Source of the DNA: Luteibacter jiangsuensis
GTDB taxonomy: Bacteria; Pseudomonadota; Gammaproteobacteria; Xanthomonadales; Rhodanobacteraceae
Assembly: GCF_011742555.1 (NCBI RefSeq)
Contig: NZ_JAAQQR010000001.1
Coordinates: 496,001 to 560,000 of the forward strand
Direction: 5' to 3'
DNA: 64,000 nucleotides
Position numbers and translations under genes: made by a program. Under the pieces are notes generated by a model. That model was given only the letters and a program-made list of their open reading frames with translations. It did not search any database and had not been told where the DNA came from. Every line of letters begins with the position of its first letter. Position 1 is the first letter of the stretch. Positions 39,611 through 47,029 of this stretch are shown here, in pieces.

Positions 39611-40842
39611 CTGTCGATCCGCGCTGGGACCACCTGCTTCTCGACGTCGGCCTGGCCACGCTGCTCGACAACGGCGTGCCCTATGGTGCCGTCGAGCACG
39701 GTGCCATCGGCTGGCGCGACGGAAGGATCGCCTTTGCCGGCCCCGTCACCGAACTGGCAGGCGAACCGCACGAACTCGCCCGTCATGTCGAGTCGCTGCC
39801 CGGCACCTGGGTCACGCCCGGACTCGTCGACTGCCACACGCACCTCGTCTTCGCGAGCGATCGCGCGCAGGAATTCGAGCAGCGGCTCGAGGGCGCCTCG
39901 TACGAAGAGATCGCCCGCGCGGGCGGCGGCATCGTTTCCAGCGTGCGTGCCACGCGTGCCGCGAGCGAGGACGAACTGCTGCGCCAGTCGCTGCCGCGCG
40001 CGAAGGCACTGCTCGCGGACGGCGTCACCACACTGGAAATCAAATCGGGCTACGGCCTGGAACCCGACGCCGAGCGCCGCATGCTGCGCGCGGCAAGGCG
40101 CATCGGCGAGGAGCTGGGCATCGACGTGCGCACCAGTTTCCTCGGTCTGCATGCGCTTCCGCCGGAATATGCAGGGCGACGCGACGACTATGTGTCGCTT
40201 GTCTGCGACATCATGCTGCCGTCGCTCGCGGCGGAGGAACTGGTCGATGCCGTGGACGCGTTCTGCGAAGGCATCGGCTTCACCGCCGAAGAAACGGAAA
40301 GGCTCTTCACGAAGGCCACCGCGCTGGGGCTGCCGGTGAAGCTGCACGCCGAGCAGCTTTCCGACCTCGGCGGCGCGGCGCTCGTGGCGCATTACGGTGG
40401 TCTGTCCGCCGACCATCTCGAATGGACGAGTGACGACGGCGTGCGGGCCATGGCCGAGGCCGGCACGGTCGCCGTGTTGCTGCCCGGAGCGTACTACGCG
40501 CTTCGCGACACCCGGCCGCCGCCGGTCGACGCCTTTCGCCGCCACAACGTGCCCATGGCGGTCGCCACGGACCTGAATCCCGGCACGTCGCCGCTGCTGT
40601 CGCTGCGTCTCGCCATGGGCATGGCGTGCACGCTGTTCCGGCTTACACCCGAAGAAGCATTGCGAGGCGCGACGGTGAACGCCGCGCGCGCCCTCGGCCT
40701 CGCCGATCGCGGCACGCTCGCGGCAGGCCAGCGCGCCGATCTGGCAGTGTGGAACATCCGCCACCTTCCCGAGCTCTGCTATTGGATCGGCGGCAACCTG
40801 CTCAGGGAAAGCTGGCTCGGCGGCGAGCGCGTGCTTCTGTAG
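39607..40842 (+). CDS. hutI: Imidazolonepropionase
   Basis: A 411-residue amidohydrolase that opens the ring of imidazolone-5-propionate to give formimidoylglutamate, the substrate of HutF. Motifs are the metal-binding [46 protein letters not shown] and [21 protein letters not shown]. The ATG at 39607 overlaps the clcA stop (ATGA). The open frame upstream belongs to clcA in another frame. hutH and hutU are not in this window. Confidence 0.94.
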   Translation: MTVDPRWDHLLLDVGLATLLDNGVPYGAVEHGAIGWRDGRIAFAGPVTELAGEPHELARHVESLPGTWVTPGLVDCHTHLVFASDRAQEFEQRLEGASYEEIARAGGGIVSSVRATRAASEDELLRQSLPRAKALLADGVTTLEIKSGYGLEPDAERRMLRAARRIGEELGIDVRTSFLGLHALPPEYAGRRDDYVSLVCDIMLPSLAAEELVDAVDAFCEGIGFTAEETERLFTKATALGLPVKLHAEQLSDLGGAALVAHYGGLSADHLEWTSDDGVRAMAEAGTVAVLLPGAYYALRDTRPPPVDAFRRHNVPMAVATDLNPGTSPLLSLRLAMGMACTLFRLTPEEALRGATVNAARALGLADRGTLAAGQRADLAVWNIRHLPELCYWIGGNLLRESWLGGERVLL

Positions 40843-40937
40843 GCGCCATCCGCGCAAACTTTCCGAAAAGTTCCATCGATCCCCTGGAATCGAGTCCGTA
40901 ACATCGTCGACGCTTTGCCTGTTGCAAACGCTGAGGA

Positions 40938-42521
40938 ATGTCGTTGAAGGGTTCATGGTCGTCCCTCGCCGGGGCGCGCGTCGTCGTACGTCTCGTCGCC
41001 TGCGCATGGCTGGCCTGCGCCATGACGGCGTGCGGCGGGCGCGAGCAACACGAGGAAGAACGTGCCCGGCGCGCACGGCAGATGCGCGACGTGTCGCGCA
41101 TGCTTGACGCCATGGAAGCGGACACGACGCCCGCGGCATCCCATGGCGCACCGATGGCCGCGCCGCTACTTCCGCCCCACCCCGCCACCACGATCACGCC
41201 GGACGACGATCCTTCGCTGCCGTTGCTGGCAATAGGTGCGATTGCCGTCGCGGGCGGGCTGGCCATACCGGCGCTAGCAACCTTCGCATGGCGCCGACGC
41301 AAGCGCCTCTTCGTCCCGCGCCCGAGCGCATCTTCCGACCGGCCCTCTGCGACCGATCCACCGCTCACCTCCGCCCCGGTGACGCATCCCGACCGGACGA
41401 TGCTTCCGCCGACTTGGGTCTACTGCGGTTCGTCGTTTGAAACACCGCGTATTCAGGTCGCGGACGACCCGGTGAGCCTGCTCGTGGTGCCTATGGCGAC
41501 GGCGCCGCCCGCGAGGGCCGACCCATGGGACACGTGCGTGCGCGAGGCGCGTGCGCTTCCGCGCCACGATGCCGAAGCGCTCCTGGCGCGCGTGGAAAAC
41601 CAAGTGCGGGCGACACTGGATGACGCAGACGATCGCGCGCGCCCCATGCTGCTTGCACAGTGGATGCGAATCCGCCTCGCCCGTGCCGAACGGCTTTCCG
41701 GCGCCACACGCCTGTTCGCGATGCGCGAACTGGTCGCAGCCATCGAAGGCGATCCGGCCGCGAACGATCCTGTCGCGATCGATGCGCGCATCGAAGCGCA
41801 ACTCGCGTGGGCATCCTGGATGCGGGGCGATGCCGCCGCTTCACGGCTCGCCGAAGCGGAACGCCTGTGCACCATGCTGCGCGACGACGATTCCCGATCC
41901 GCCGCGCTCGCGTTACGACGAAAGGGCCAGATATTCGTGCAGCGAGCCGAGCTCGCGCGGGGGCGGCAAGCGCTCGCCGACATGGAGCGTGCGCAGACCT
42001 GCTTCGATGAGGCACACACGCTGTCGCCGGATGCGGAAACGGCGCTGCTCGTAGCGCGAACCGCGCTGCACCGGGCACGCTCGCTATCGCCGGCGGACGC
42101 GGCGGACGCGGCGGACGCATGCGCGCATGCGCTCATGCATGCCTTCCTCGCCGAACACGAACCCGACTGTCGCGCCGAAGCCCTTGCCTGCCGGCTCGAC
42201 ATCCAGTTGGTTTACGCCGCGCTCGCCGCGGACGATTACGGTCACGCCGGTGTGACCGCGTCTCTCGGACGCGACCTGGAAGCGGCCGGCCCGCTCGCAC
42301 CGGCCGCGCGCATGGCACTCGCCGAAGCCTGCCTGCGCGAAGGCGACCACGCGAAAGCCGCAGGCCTGTGCGAATCGATCTGGGGTGACGGCGGCGCCCA
42401 ACCGAGGCTGCTGAACCTCTGGCGCGACGCATGCGATCGCTGGGGCCGCAGCGAAGACCACGACCGACCGGCGCTCGCGCGCTCCCTCCGCCGACTCGCC
42501 ATCGCCCGATCCACCTTGTAA
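40938..42521 (+). CDS. Predicted lipoprotein/membrane protein of unknown function
   Basis: A 527-residue protein I do not recognise. The N-terminus has a lipoprotein-like signal (VVVRLVACAWLACAMTA then Cys), followed by a charged helix (EQHEEERARRARQ) and a second hydrophobic segment (LPLLAIGAIAVAGGLAIPALA) with Arg-rich flank. The rest is Ala/Arg-rich and probably helical, with a repeat pattern suggestive of TPR-like solenoid (for example LADMERAQTCFDEAHTLSPD). A 9-bp unit is repeated three times at 42092-42118. GAGGA almost touches the ATG, so the start is not certain. It is followed 17 bases later by the FkbM-like gene. Confidence 0.65.
   Translation: MSLKGSWSSLAGARVVVRLVACAWLACAMTACGGREQHEEERARRARQMRDVSRMLDAMEADTTPAASHGAPMAAPLLPPHPATTITPDDDPSLPLLAIGAIAVAGGLAIPALATFAWRRRKRLFVPRPSASSDRPSATDPPLTSAPVTHPDRTMLPPTWVYCGSSFETPRIQVADDPVSLLVVPMATAPPARADPWDTCVREARALPRHDAEALLARVENQVRATLDDADDRARPMLLAQWMRIRLARAERLSGATRLFAMRELVAAIEGDPAANDPVAIDARIEAQLAWASWMRGDAAASRLAEAERLCTMLRDDDSRSAALALRRKGQIFVQRAELARGRQALADMERAQTCFDEAHTLSPDAETALLVARTALHRARSLSPADAADAADACAHALMHAFLAEHEPDCRAEALACRLDIQLVYAALAADDYGHAGVTASLGRDLEAAGPLAPAARMALAEACLREGDHAKAAGLCESIWGDGGAQPRLLNLWRDACDRWGRSEDHDRPALARSLRRLAIARSTL
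42092..42118 (+). repeat. Three perfect copies of a 9-bp tandem repeat
   Basis: GGCGGACGC three times in a row inside the preceding gene, adding Ala-Asp-Ala units. The unit length keeps the frame if copy number changes. Confidence 0.85.
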
Positions 42522-42538
42522 CCCCACCGAGCCTCGCC

Positions 42539-43285
42539 ATGCTTCCTCTTGCCAGCGTCACCCCGCCCTTCTGGTCCACACGCTACGGTATCGCCGCCGC
42601 CGTTGCGGTCGACGATCCCGTGACCCGCTCCCTGCAGCTCTACGGCGAATGGGCCGAACACGAAACCATCCTGCTCAGTGGACTGATCGAGGAAGGCCAC
42701 ACCGTGCTCGAATTCGGCGGCGACTTCGCCGCGCATGCTTTGTGGATGTCCCACGTCGTCGGTCCGAAAGGCGAGGTGCATATCGCCGAACCGCGCCGCA
42801 TCCGCTTTCAGCAAGCCTGCGCGAACGTGGCCATCAACGGACTGGGCAACGTGTTCACTCACCCGGTGTGGCTCGGACGGGACAAGAGCAGCGCCGCCCT
42901 CGACACGATGACACCGATCGACGGCGCGAGCGCCAACGAGAAGATTCGTATCGTCACGATCGACAGCCTTCGACTCGACGCGCTCCACCTCATCAAGGTG
43001 AACCAGCCGCACGCACTGGCGAATATGCTCGCCGGTGCATCCGAAACACTTCGCACGTACCGCCCTCTGCTCTACGCCCGCCTCTCCGGTCTGGACACGG
43101 CCCAGGCCGAAGTGGATGCCATCAAGGCGCTCGGCTACCGCGTGTGGTCGCACGTGCCCTACCTGTTCAACATCGACAACCACGCCGGCGTGGAAGCGAA
43201 CATCTTCCCCGGCATGGTTCTGCAGAACGTCATCGCCGCCCCGGCCGACAGCCGTTTCGAATTCGCCGAACGGCTGGAACTCTAG
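42539..43285 (+). CDS. FkbM-like SAM-dependent methyltransferase
   Basis: A 248-residue protein with a Rossmann-type methyltransferase motif (TVLEFGGDFAAHALWMSH, then GEVHIAEPRRIRFQQACAN). The later IVTIDSLRLDALHLIKVN resembles the FkbM family, where a similar IDxL segment follows the SAM site. Substrate unknown. The ATG at 42539 is chosen: it starts 17 bases after the previous gene, whereas the longer frame lies within that gene. The partner gene upstream and the DUF3300 gene downstream give no clear pathway. Confidence 0.65.
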   Translation: MLPLASVTPPFWSTRYGIAAAVAVDDPVTRSLQLYGEWAEHETILLSGLIEEGHTVLEFGGDFAAHALWMSHVVGPKGEVHIAEPRRIRFQQACANVAINGLGNVFTHPVWLGRDKSSAALDTMTPIDGASANEKIRIVTIDSLRLDALHLIKVNQPHALANMLAGASETLRTYRPLLYARLSGLDTAQAEVDAIKALGYRVWSHVPYLFNIDNHAGVEANIFPGMVLQNVIAAPADSRFEFAERLEL

Positions 43286-43431
43286 TAGCTCTGGGCACCG
43301 GTGCATCGCAGGCTTTTGCGAAGTCCGACGCGCAGGTAAACGCGCTCTGGCAGTTCCGTGCGCAGACAGGCCGTAGTAAGCCAACGCGCGTGAAGCTTCG
43401 CCCAGACACCACTAAGGCAAAGGCAACCCCG

Positions 43432-45201
43432 ATGTCGCGAGCATTCCTCGACGCTTCCCTGAAGACTGTGCTGGCCGCCGCCATCGTTGCGGCGCTAGCC
43501 GCCTGCAACCGCGAGCCGCCGGAGCAAGCCGCCGATGTGCCGCCACCCGCCCAAAGCGCTGCCGCGCCGGTGCAGGCAGCACCGTACCAGCGCCCGACGG
43601 CCGATCAGCTCTACGCCCTCGTCGCGCCCATCGCCCTCTTCCCCGATAACCTCGTGGCGCAGACTCTCGCCGCTTCGACGCATCCGGATCAGGTCGGCGA
43701 TGCGCGGCAGTTCATCCAGGATCATCGCGATCTCACCGGTGCGGCACTGATCGATGCCGCGGACGGTCAACCGTGGGATCCCAGCGTGAAGTCGCTGGTT
43801 GCCTTCCCCGCCGTTCTCGACCAGATGGCGAACAATGGCGAGTGGACCGACGCGCTCGGCCAGGCGTACGCCAACGAGCCGTCCGACGTGATGAATGCGA
43901 TCCAGGTGATGCGCTCGCGTGCGCAGGCGAAAGGCAATCTGAGGAGCACGGCGCAGCAGAAGGTGCGGGTGGTGGAGCGCGAGGCGCCCGTCTCGCAGAC
44001 ACAGGTGGTCGAAACGGACGAGATCGTCGGTCCGCCTGCGCAGACCATCGAGATCGAACCTGCGGACCCGGACGTGGTGTACGTGCCCGATTACGATCCC
44101 GATGTGGTTTATGGCGAGCCGGTGTATTCCCGCGTGTACGAGACTCGCTACATCGAACCCCGCCCCGATTATCGCGATGCCGTCGTCGCAGGCGTCATCG
44201 GCTTCGGCACGGGCATTCTGGTCGGCGAGCTCTTTGCCCACCACGAACACCGGGACCGGCCGTGGGGCTGGGACAGCTGGCACACCTCATGGGGCGGCTA
44301 CCGCGATGGCGGCCGGCCGACCGTGGTGTACGACAACCATCCCTATGTCGTGAACCGCACCGTGGTGAACAACCGCTACGTCGATCGCTCGGTGCACATC
44401 GACAACCGGCACGACTTCGGCAACACCTATAACCGCCCCGGCCTGCCGGCTCCCGGGCCGGGTCCGGGCCAGGGACCGCACCCCGCGTTCGCTCCACAAG
44501 GTGCCGGTGGCCCGCCGCAGCGGCCGTTCCAGCCAGACTATGCGCACATGCAGCGCCCCAACTTCGCACCCAGTGCGTTGCACGCCACCGCGCCCAACGC
44601 GCACCCGGCGCTGCCGCCACCACGCCCGAACATTCCCAATGTCGGCCAGGCCGGCCGTCCGTTCCCGGGTGCACCGGGACAGCCCGGGCAGCAGCCGGTC
44701 CAGCCGGGTCGCGTCGCCGATCACGAACGTTTCGCCGACCATCTGCCGCCGCAGGCGAGACAGGCTGCGGCCGCCCCGGCAGCACAAGGCCAACCGCGTC
44801 CGCTCCCGCACGCCCCGCAGGAGCCGCGCGGGCAGATGCAGCCGCCCCACGCGCAGCCGCAGTTCGTACAGCATGCGCCGCCCATGCCGCGCAACGACGC
44901 CCCAAGGTTCGAGCACCAGGCACAGCCCCAGCGGGAAGCGGAACGGCGGCAGCCACCACGGGAACAGCAGGTCCAGCCGCCGCGTCCGCAGCCGCAGTCC
45001 CAGCCCGAGAGGCAGTTCGCGGCGCCTCGGCCGCAGCCCGAACAACGCTTCGAAGCGCCTCGCGAGATGGCGCACATGCCCCAGCCGCGCCCGGAGGCAC
45101 CTCGTCCTCAGCCACAACGTCCGCAGCCACAAGAACACCACGAGCAACCGCACCCGGCGCCGCCGCAGCACCACGACGACCACAAGAAGCACGACAACTG
45201 A
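43432..45201 (+). CDS. DUF3300-type lipoprotein with a Pro/Gln/His-rich tail
   Basis: A 589-residue protein with a lipoprotein signal (LAAAIVAALAA then Cys at about 25) and, at residues 50-230, a DUF3300-like domain (LYALVAPIALFPDNLVAQTLA, then DVVYVPDYDPDVVYGEPVY). A Gly-rich hydrophobic stretch (VVAGVIGFGTGILVGELFA) follows. The last 250 residues are low complexity, rich in Pro, Gln, Arg and His, probably disordered. Function is unknown. The ATG at 43432 is chosen because the signal peptide begins there. A bidirectional terminator follows at 45221. The 146-base gap upstream shows no clear motif. Confidence 0.75.
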   Translation: MSRAFLDASLKTVLAAAIVAALAACNREPPEQAADVPPPAQSAAAPVQAAPYQRPTADQLYALVAPIALFPDNLVAQTLAASTHPDQVGDARQFIQDHRDLTGAALIDAADGQPWDPSVKSLVAFPAVLDQMANNGEWTDALGQAYANEPSDVMNAIQVMRSRAQAKGNLRSTAQQKVRVVEREAPVSQTQVVETDEIVGPPAQTIEIEPADPDVVYVPDYDPDVVYGEPVYSRVYETRYIEPRPDYRDAVVAGVIGFGTGILVGELFAHHEHRDRPWGWDSWHTSWGGYRDGGRPTVVYDNHPYVVNRTVVNNRYVDRSVHIDNRHDFGNTYNRPGLPAPGPGPGQGPHPAFAPQGAGGPPQRPFQPDYAHMQRPNFAPSALHATAPNAHPALPPPRPNIPNVGQAGRPFPGAPGQPGQQPVQPGRVADHERFADHLPPQARQAAAAPAAQGQPRPLPHAPQEPRGQMQPPHAQPQFVQHAPPMPRNDAPRFEHQAQPQREAERRQPPREQQVQPPRPQPQSQPERQFAAPRPQPEQRFEAPREMAHMPQPRPEAPRPQPQRPQPQEHHEQPHPAPPQHHDDHKKHDN

Positions 45202-45220
45202 CGCCCTGGCGCCAACAAAA

Positions 45221-45244
45221 AGCCCCGCTCGAAGCGGGGCTTTT
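45221..45244. terminator. Bidirectional terminator
   Basis: A 9-bp stem AGCCCCGCT/AGCGGGGCT with loop CGA, A run before and T run after, so it can end both the DUF3300 gene (plus) and the THX gene (minus). Confidence 0.88.
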
Positions 45245-45265
45245 CGTCTCACGCATTGGGAAGAC

Positions 45266-45424
45266 TTACGCCTTCTTGCGCGGTGCGGCCTTCTTGGCGG
45301 CAGGCTTGGCCGTGGCCGGCTTCGCAACGGCGGCGCCGGTGACGACGTCGATGTGCGGACGGGCATTGCCGTAGCTGGAACGGTAGATCTTGCCGCGACG
45401 GGTGCGGCGGTCGCCCTTGCCCAT
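45266..45424 (-). CDS. Small ribosomal protein THX-like
   Basis: A 52-residue, highly basic protein starting MGKGDRRTRRGKIYRSSYGN, the signature of 30S protein THX (first seen in Thermus), which sits in a cavity of the 30S head. The extra tail is Ala/Lys-rich (PAAKKAAPRKKA), as seen in the longer proteobacterial forms. The start at 45422-45424 is preceded by AAGGAG. It ends at the shared terminator. Confidence 0.9.
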   Translation of the reverse strand: MGKGDRRTRRGKIYRSSYGNARPHIDVVTGAAVAKPATAKPAAKKAAPRKKA

Positions 45425-45505
45425 GGGAAACTCCTTGATTCGTAATGATGGAGAGGAACGGCCGGCCATCGTATCAGCGGCCGCGCAAAGCGCAAGTGGA
45501 GCCGT

Positions 45506-46459
45506 TCAGTGTACGTGGCGCGTGCCCTTGCCGCAGCCCAGCTGCTCGTCCGGACAGGGGCCGGGATCGAACTGGACGGTGGCATGGTCCACCCGCCAAC
45601 GCTCGCTGAGCATGCGCTTGATGGCCGTCAGCACGCGAGCCTGATCGGCGCGTTGCGCGCCGGGCGCCAGCTCCGCATGCAGGGTAGCCATCCGCGAGCC
45701 CGCCGTGACCTGCCACACGTGCACGTGGTGGATGCTCACGATGCCGGCGTCCGCGCCGTGCAGCTCCTGCCGGACCACGGCCAGATCGACGCCCTCCGGC
45801 GTACCTTCCAGCAGGATGTGGCCGGATCGGCGCACCAGCGACCAGGCACTGCGCAGGATCAGGAGCGACACCAGGACGGATAGCACCGGATCGGCCCAGT
45901 TCCAGCCCATCCAGCGCACAGCCAGCGCCGCGAGCACGGCAGCCACCGAGCCAAGCAAGTCGCCCAGCACGTGCAGGCTGGCGCCCGCCACGTTGACGTC
46001 GTCGGGATCGTGGCCGTGCAGGACGCGCAGTACCACCACGTTGGCGACCAGTCCGAGCGCCGCGACCACCAGCATCACCCCCGAGAGGATGGGCTGCGGC
46101 GAGAACAGGCGTTGCACTGCCTCGTACACGATGAAAGCAACCAGGGCGAACTGCGTCAGGGCGTTCACGAAGCCCGCCAGCACCTCGATGCGCCCGTAGC
46201 CGTAGGTGCGCCGCGCATCGGCGGGCCGTGCCGCGAATCGCGCCCCAAGGAACGCCAGCAGCAGCGCCAGTGCGTCGACCAGCATGTGACCGGCGTCCGC
46301 GAGCAGCGCCAGCGACCCGGACACGATGCCGCCCGCCGCTTCCAGCAGCAGCATCAGCAGGGTCAGGACGAACGCGAACAGCAGCTTGCCTTCGCTCCTT
46401 CCCGCGGCATGAGCGTGATCGTGATCGTGCGCATGCGGATGGGTGTGGTCGTGTGCCAT
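45506..46459 (-). CDS. Cation diffusion facilitator (zinc exporter)
   Basis: A 317-residue CDF-family transporter with six membrane segments and a His-rich N-terminus (MAHDHTHPHAHDHDHAHA). Membrane metal-site motifs are LLADAGHMLVDALALLLA (HxxxD) and a second HxxxD in ASLHVLGDLLGS, the pattern of zinc-specific CDF proteins such as CzcD/ZitB. The C-terminal cytoplasmic domain has VSIHHVHVWQVTAG. It follows the MerC-domain gene by 36 bases, in a cluster with a ZnuD-like receptor and Zur, so zinc export is the best call. In Xanthomonas campestris, Zur is reported to activate a CDF-type exporter, a precedent for control here. Confidence 0.9.
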   Translation of the reverse strand: MAHDHTHPHAHDHDHAHAAGRSEGKLLFAFVLTLLMLLLEAAGGIVSGSLALLADAGHMLVDALALLLAFLGARFAARPADARRTYGYGRIEVLAGFVNALTQFALVAFIVYEAVQRLFSPQPILSGVMLVVAALGLVANVVVLRVLHGHDPDDVNVAGASLHVLGDLLGSVAAVLAALAVRWMGWNWADPVLSVLVSLLILRSAWSLVRRSGHILLEGTPEGVDLAVVRQELHGADAGIVSIHHVHVWQVTAGSRMATLHAELAPGAQRADQARVLTAIKRMLSERWRVDHATVQFDPGPCPDEQLGCGKGTRHVH

Positions 46460-46495
46460 GGGCGAAGGCTAGGAAATAGCGGCGCGGTTACACAA

Positions 46496-46951
46496 TCACG
46501 GATGCGCGCAGGAAGGGCCATGGATGTGGCCGGCGTGCTCGCTGCGGTCGACGCGCAGGTTCACGAAGTGGGCCGTGGCGACGAGCAGACCACCGCACGT
46601 GACCAGCACGCTGTGCACGAGCAGCGAATGCGCGTGCAGGAACGTGACGCCCAGCACCAGCAGAAGCAGGCCCGGAATGGCGAACAGCAGGGGCAGCCGC
46701 CGGCGATGTCGCCGGTATCCGGAGATGAGCGCCGCACTGGCAAGCACCGACGCGAAAGCGACGAAGCCCGCCTCGAAACGGTGATCTGCAAGGAACGACA
46801 GGCCGAGCAGGGGCAGCAGCGCGATGACGAACGGCAGCGCGGCGCAATGGATGGCGCAAAGGAACGAAGCTGTGGCGCCCAGGCGGTCGGCGGCATGCCA
46901 CCAACGGCGAGGTGTTTCCTGCTCAGCGGACGGGTCGGTCATGGAAGACAT
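46496..46951 (-). CDS. MerC domain-containing membrane protein
   Basis: A 151-residue protein with four hydrophobic segments and the MerC Cys pattern in LCAIHCAALPFVIALLPLLG. MerC was named as a mercury transporter, but many chromosomal MerC-domain proteins have no mer operon nearby, and here the neighbours are zinc genes. The tail HAGHIHGPSCAHP is His/Cys-rich and could bind metal. The first ATG (46949-46951) is used; a second at 46940-46942 is possible. A Zur-box-like palindrome lies 32 bases upstream. The long frame continuing into the znuD antisense is not coding. Confidence 0.82.
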   Translation of the reverse strand: MSSMTDPSAEQETPRRWWHAADRLGATASFLCAIHCAALPFVIALLPLLGLSFLADHRFEAGFVAFASVLASAALISGYRRHRRRLPLLFAIPGLLLLVLGVTFLHAHSLLVHSVLVTCGGLLVATAHFVNLRVDRSEHAGHIHGPSCAHP

Positions 46952-46982
46952 AGCGTGACTTGTTGCACGGGTCGAGGCAAGT

Positions 46983-47001
46983 AATGATACTTTATAACAT
47001 T
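46983..47001. promoter_or_regulatory. Zur-box-like operator between merC-cdf and the ZnuD-like gene
   Basis: AATGATAC-TTT-ATAACATT: 8-base arms around 3 bases. The right arm equals the E. coli Zur consensus half-site and the left arm matches 6 of 8. It is roughly centred between two divergent starts (32 and 29 bases away), with zur itself 2 kb downstream. Confidence 0.72.
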
Positions 47002-47029
47002 GCAAAACCCAAGACGGAGTTTCACCCCG

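Noticed and set aside
40843-40937. A terminator or operator after hutI
   Set aside because: Only short imperfect palindromes without a T run; nothing supportable.
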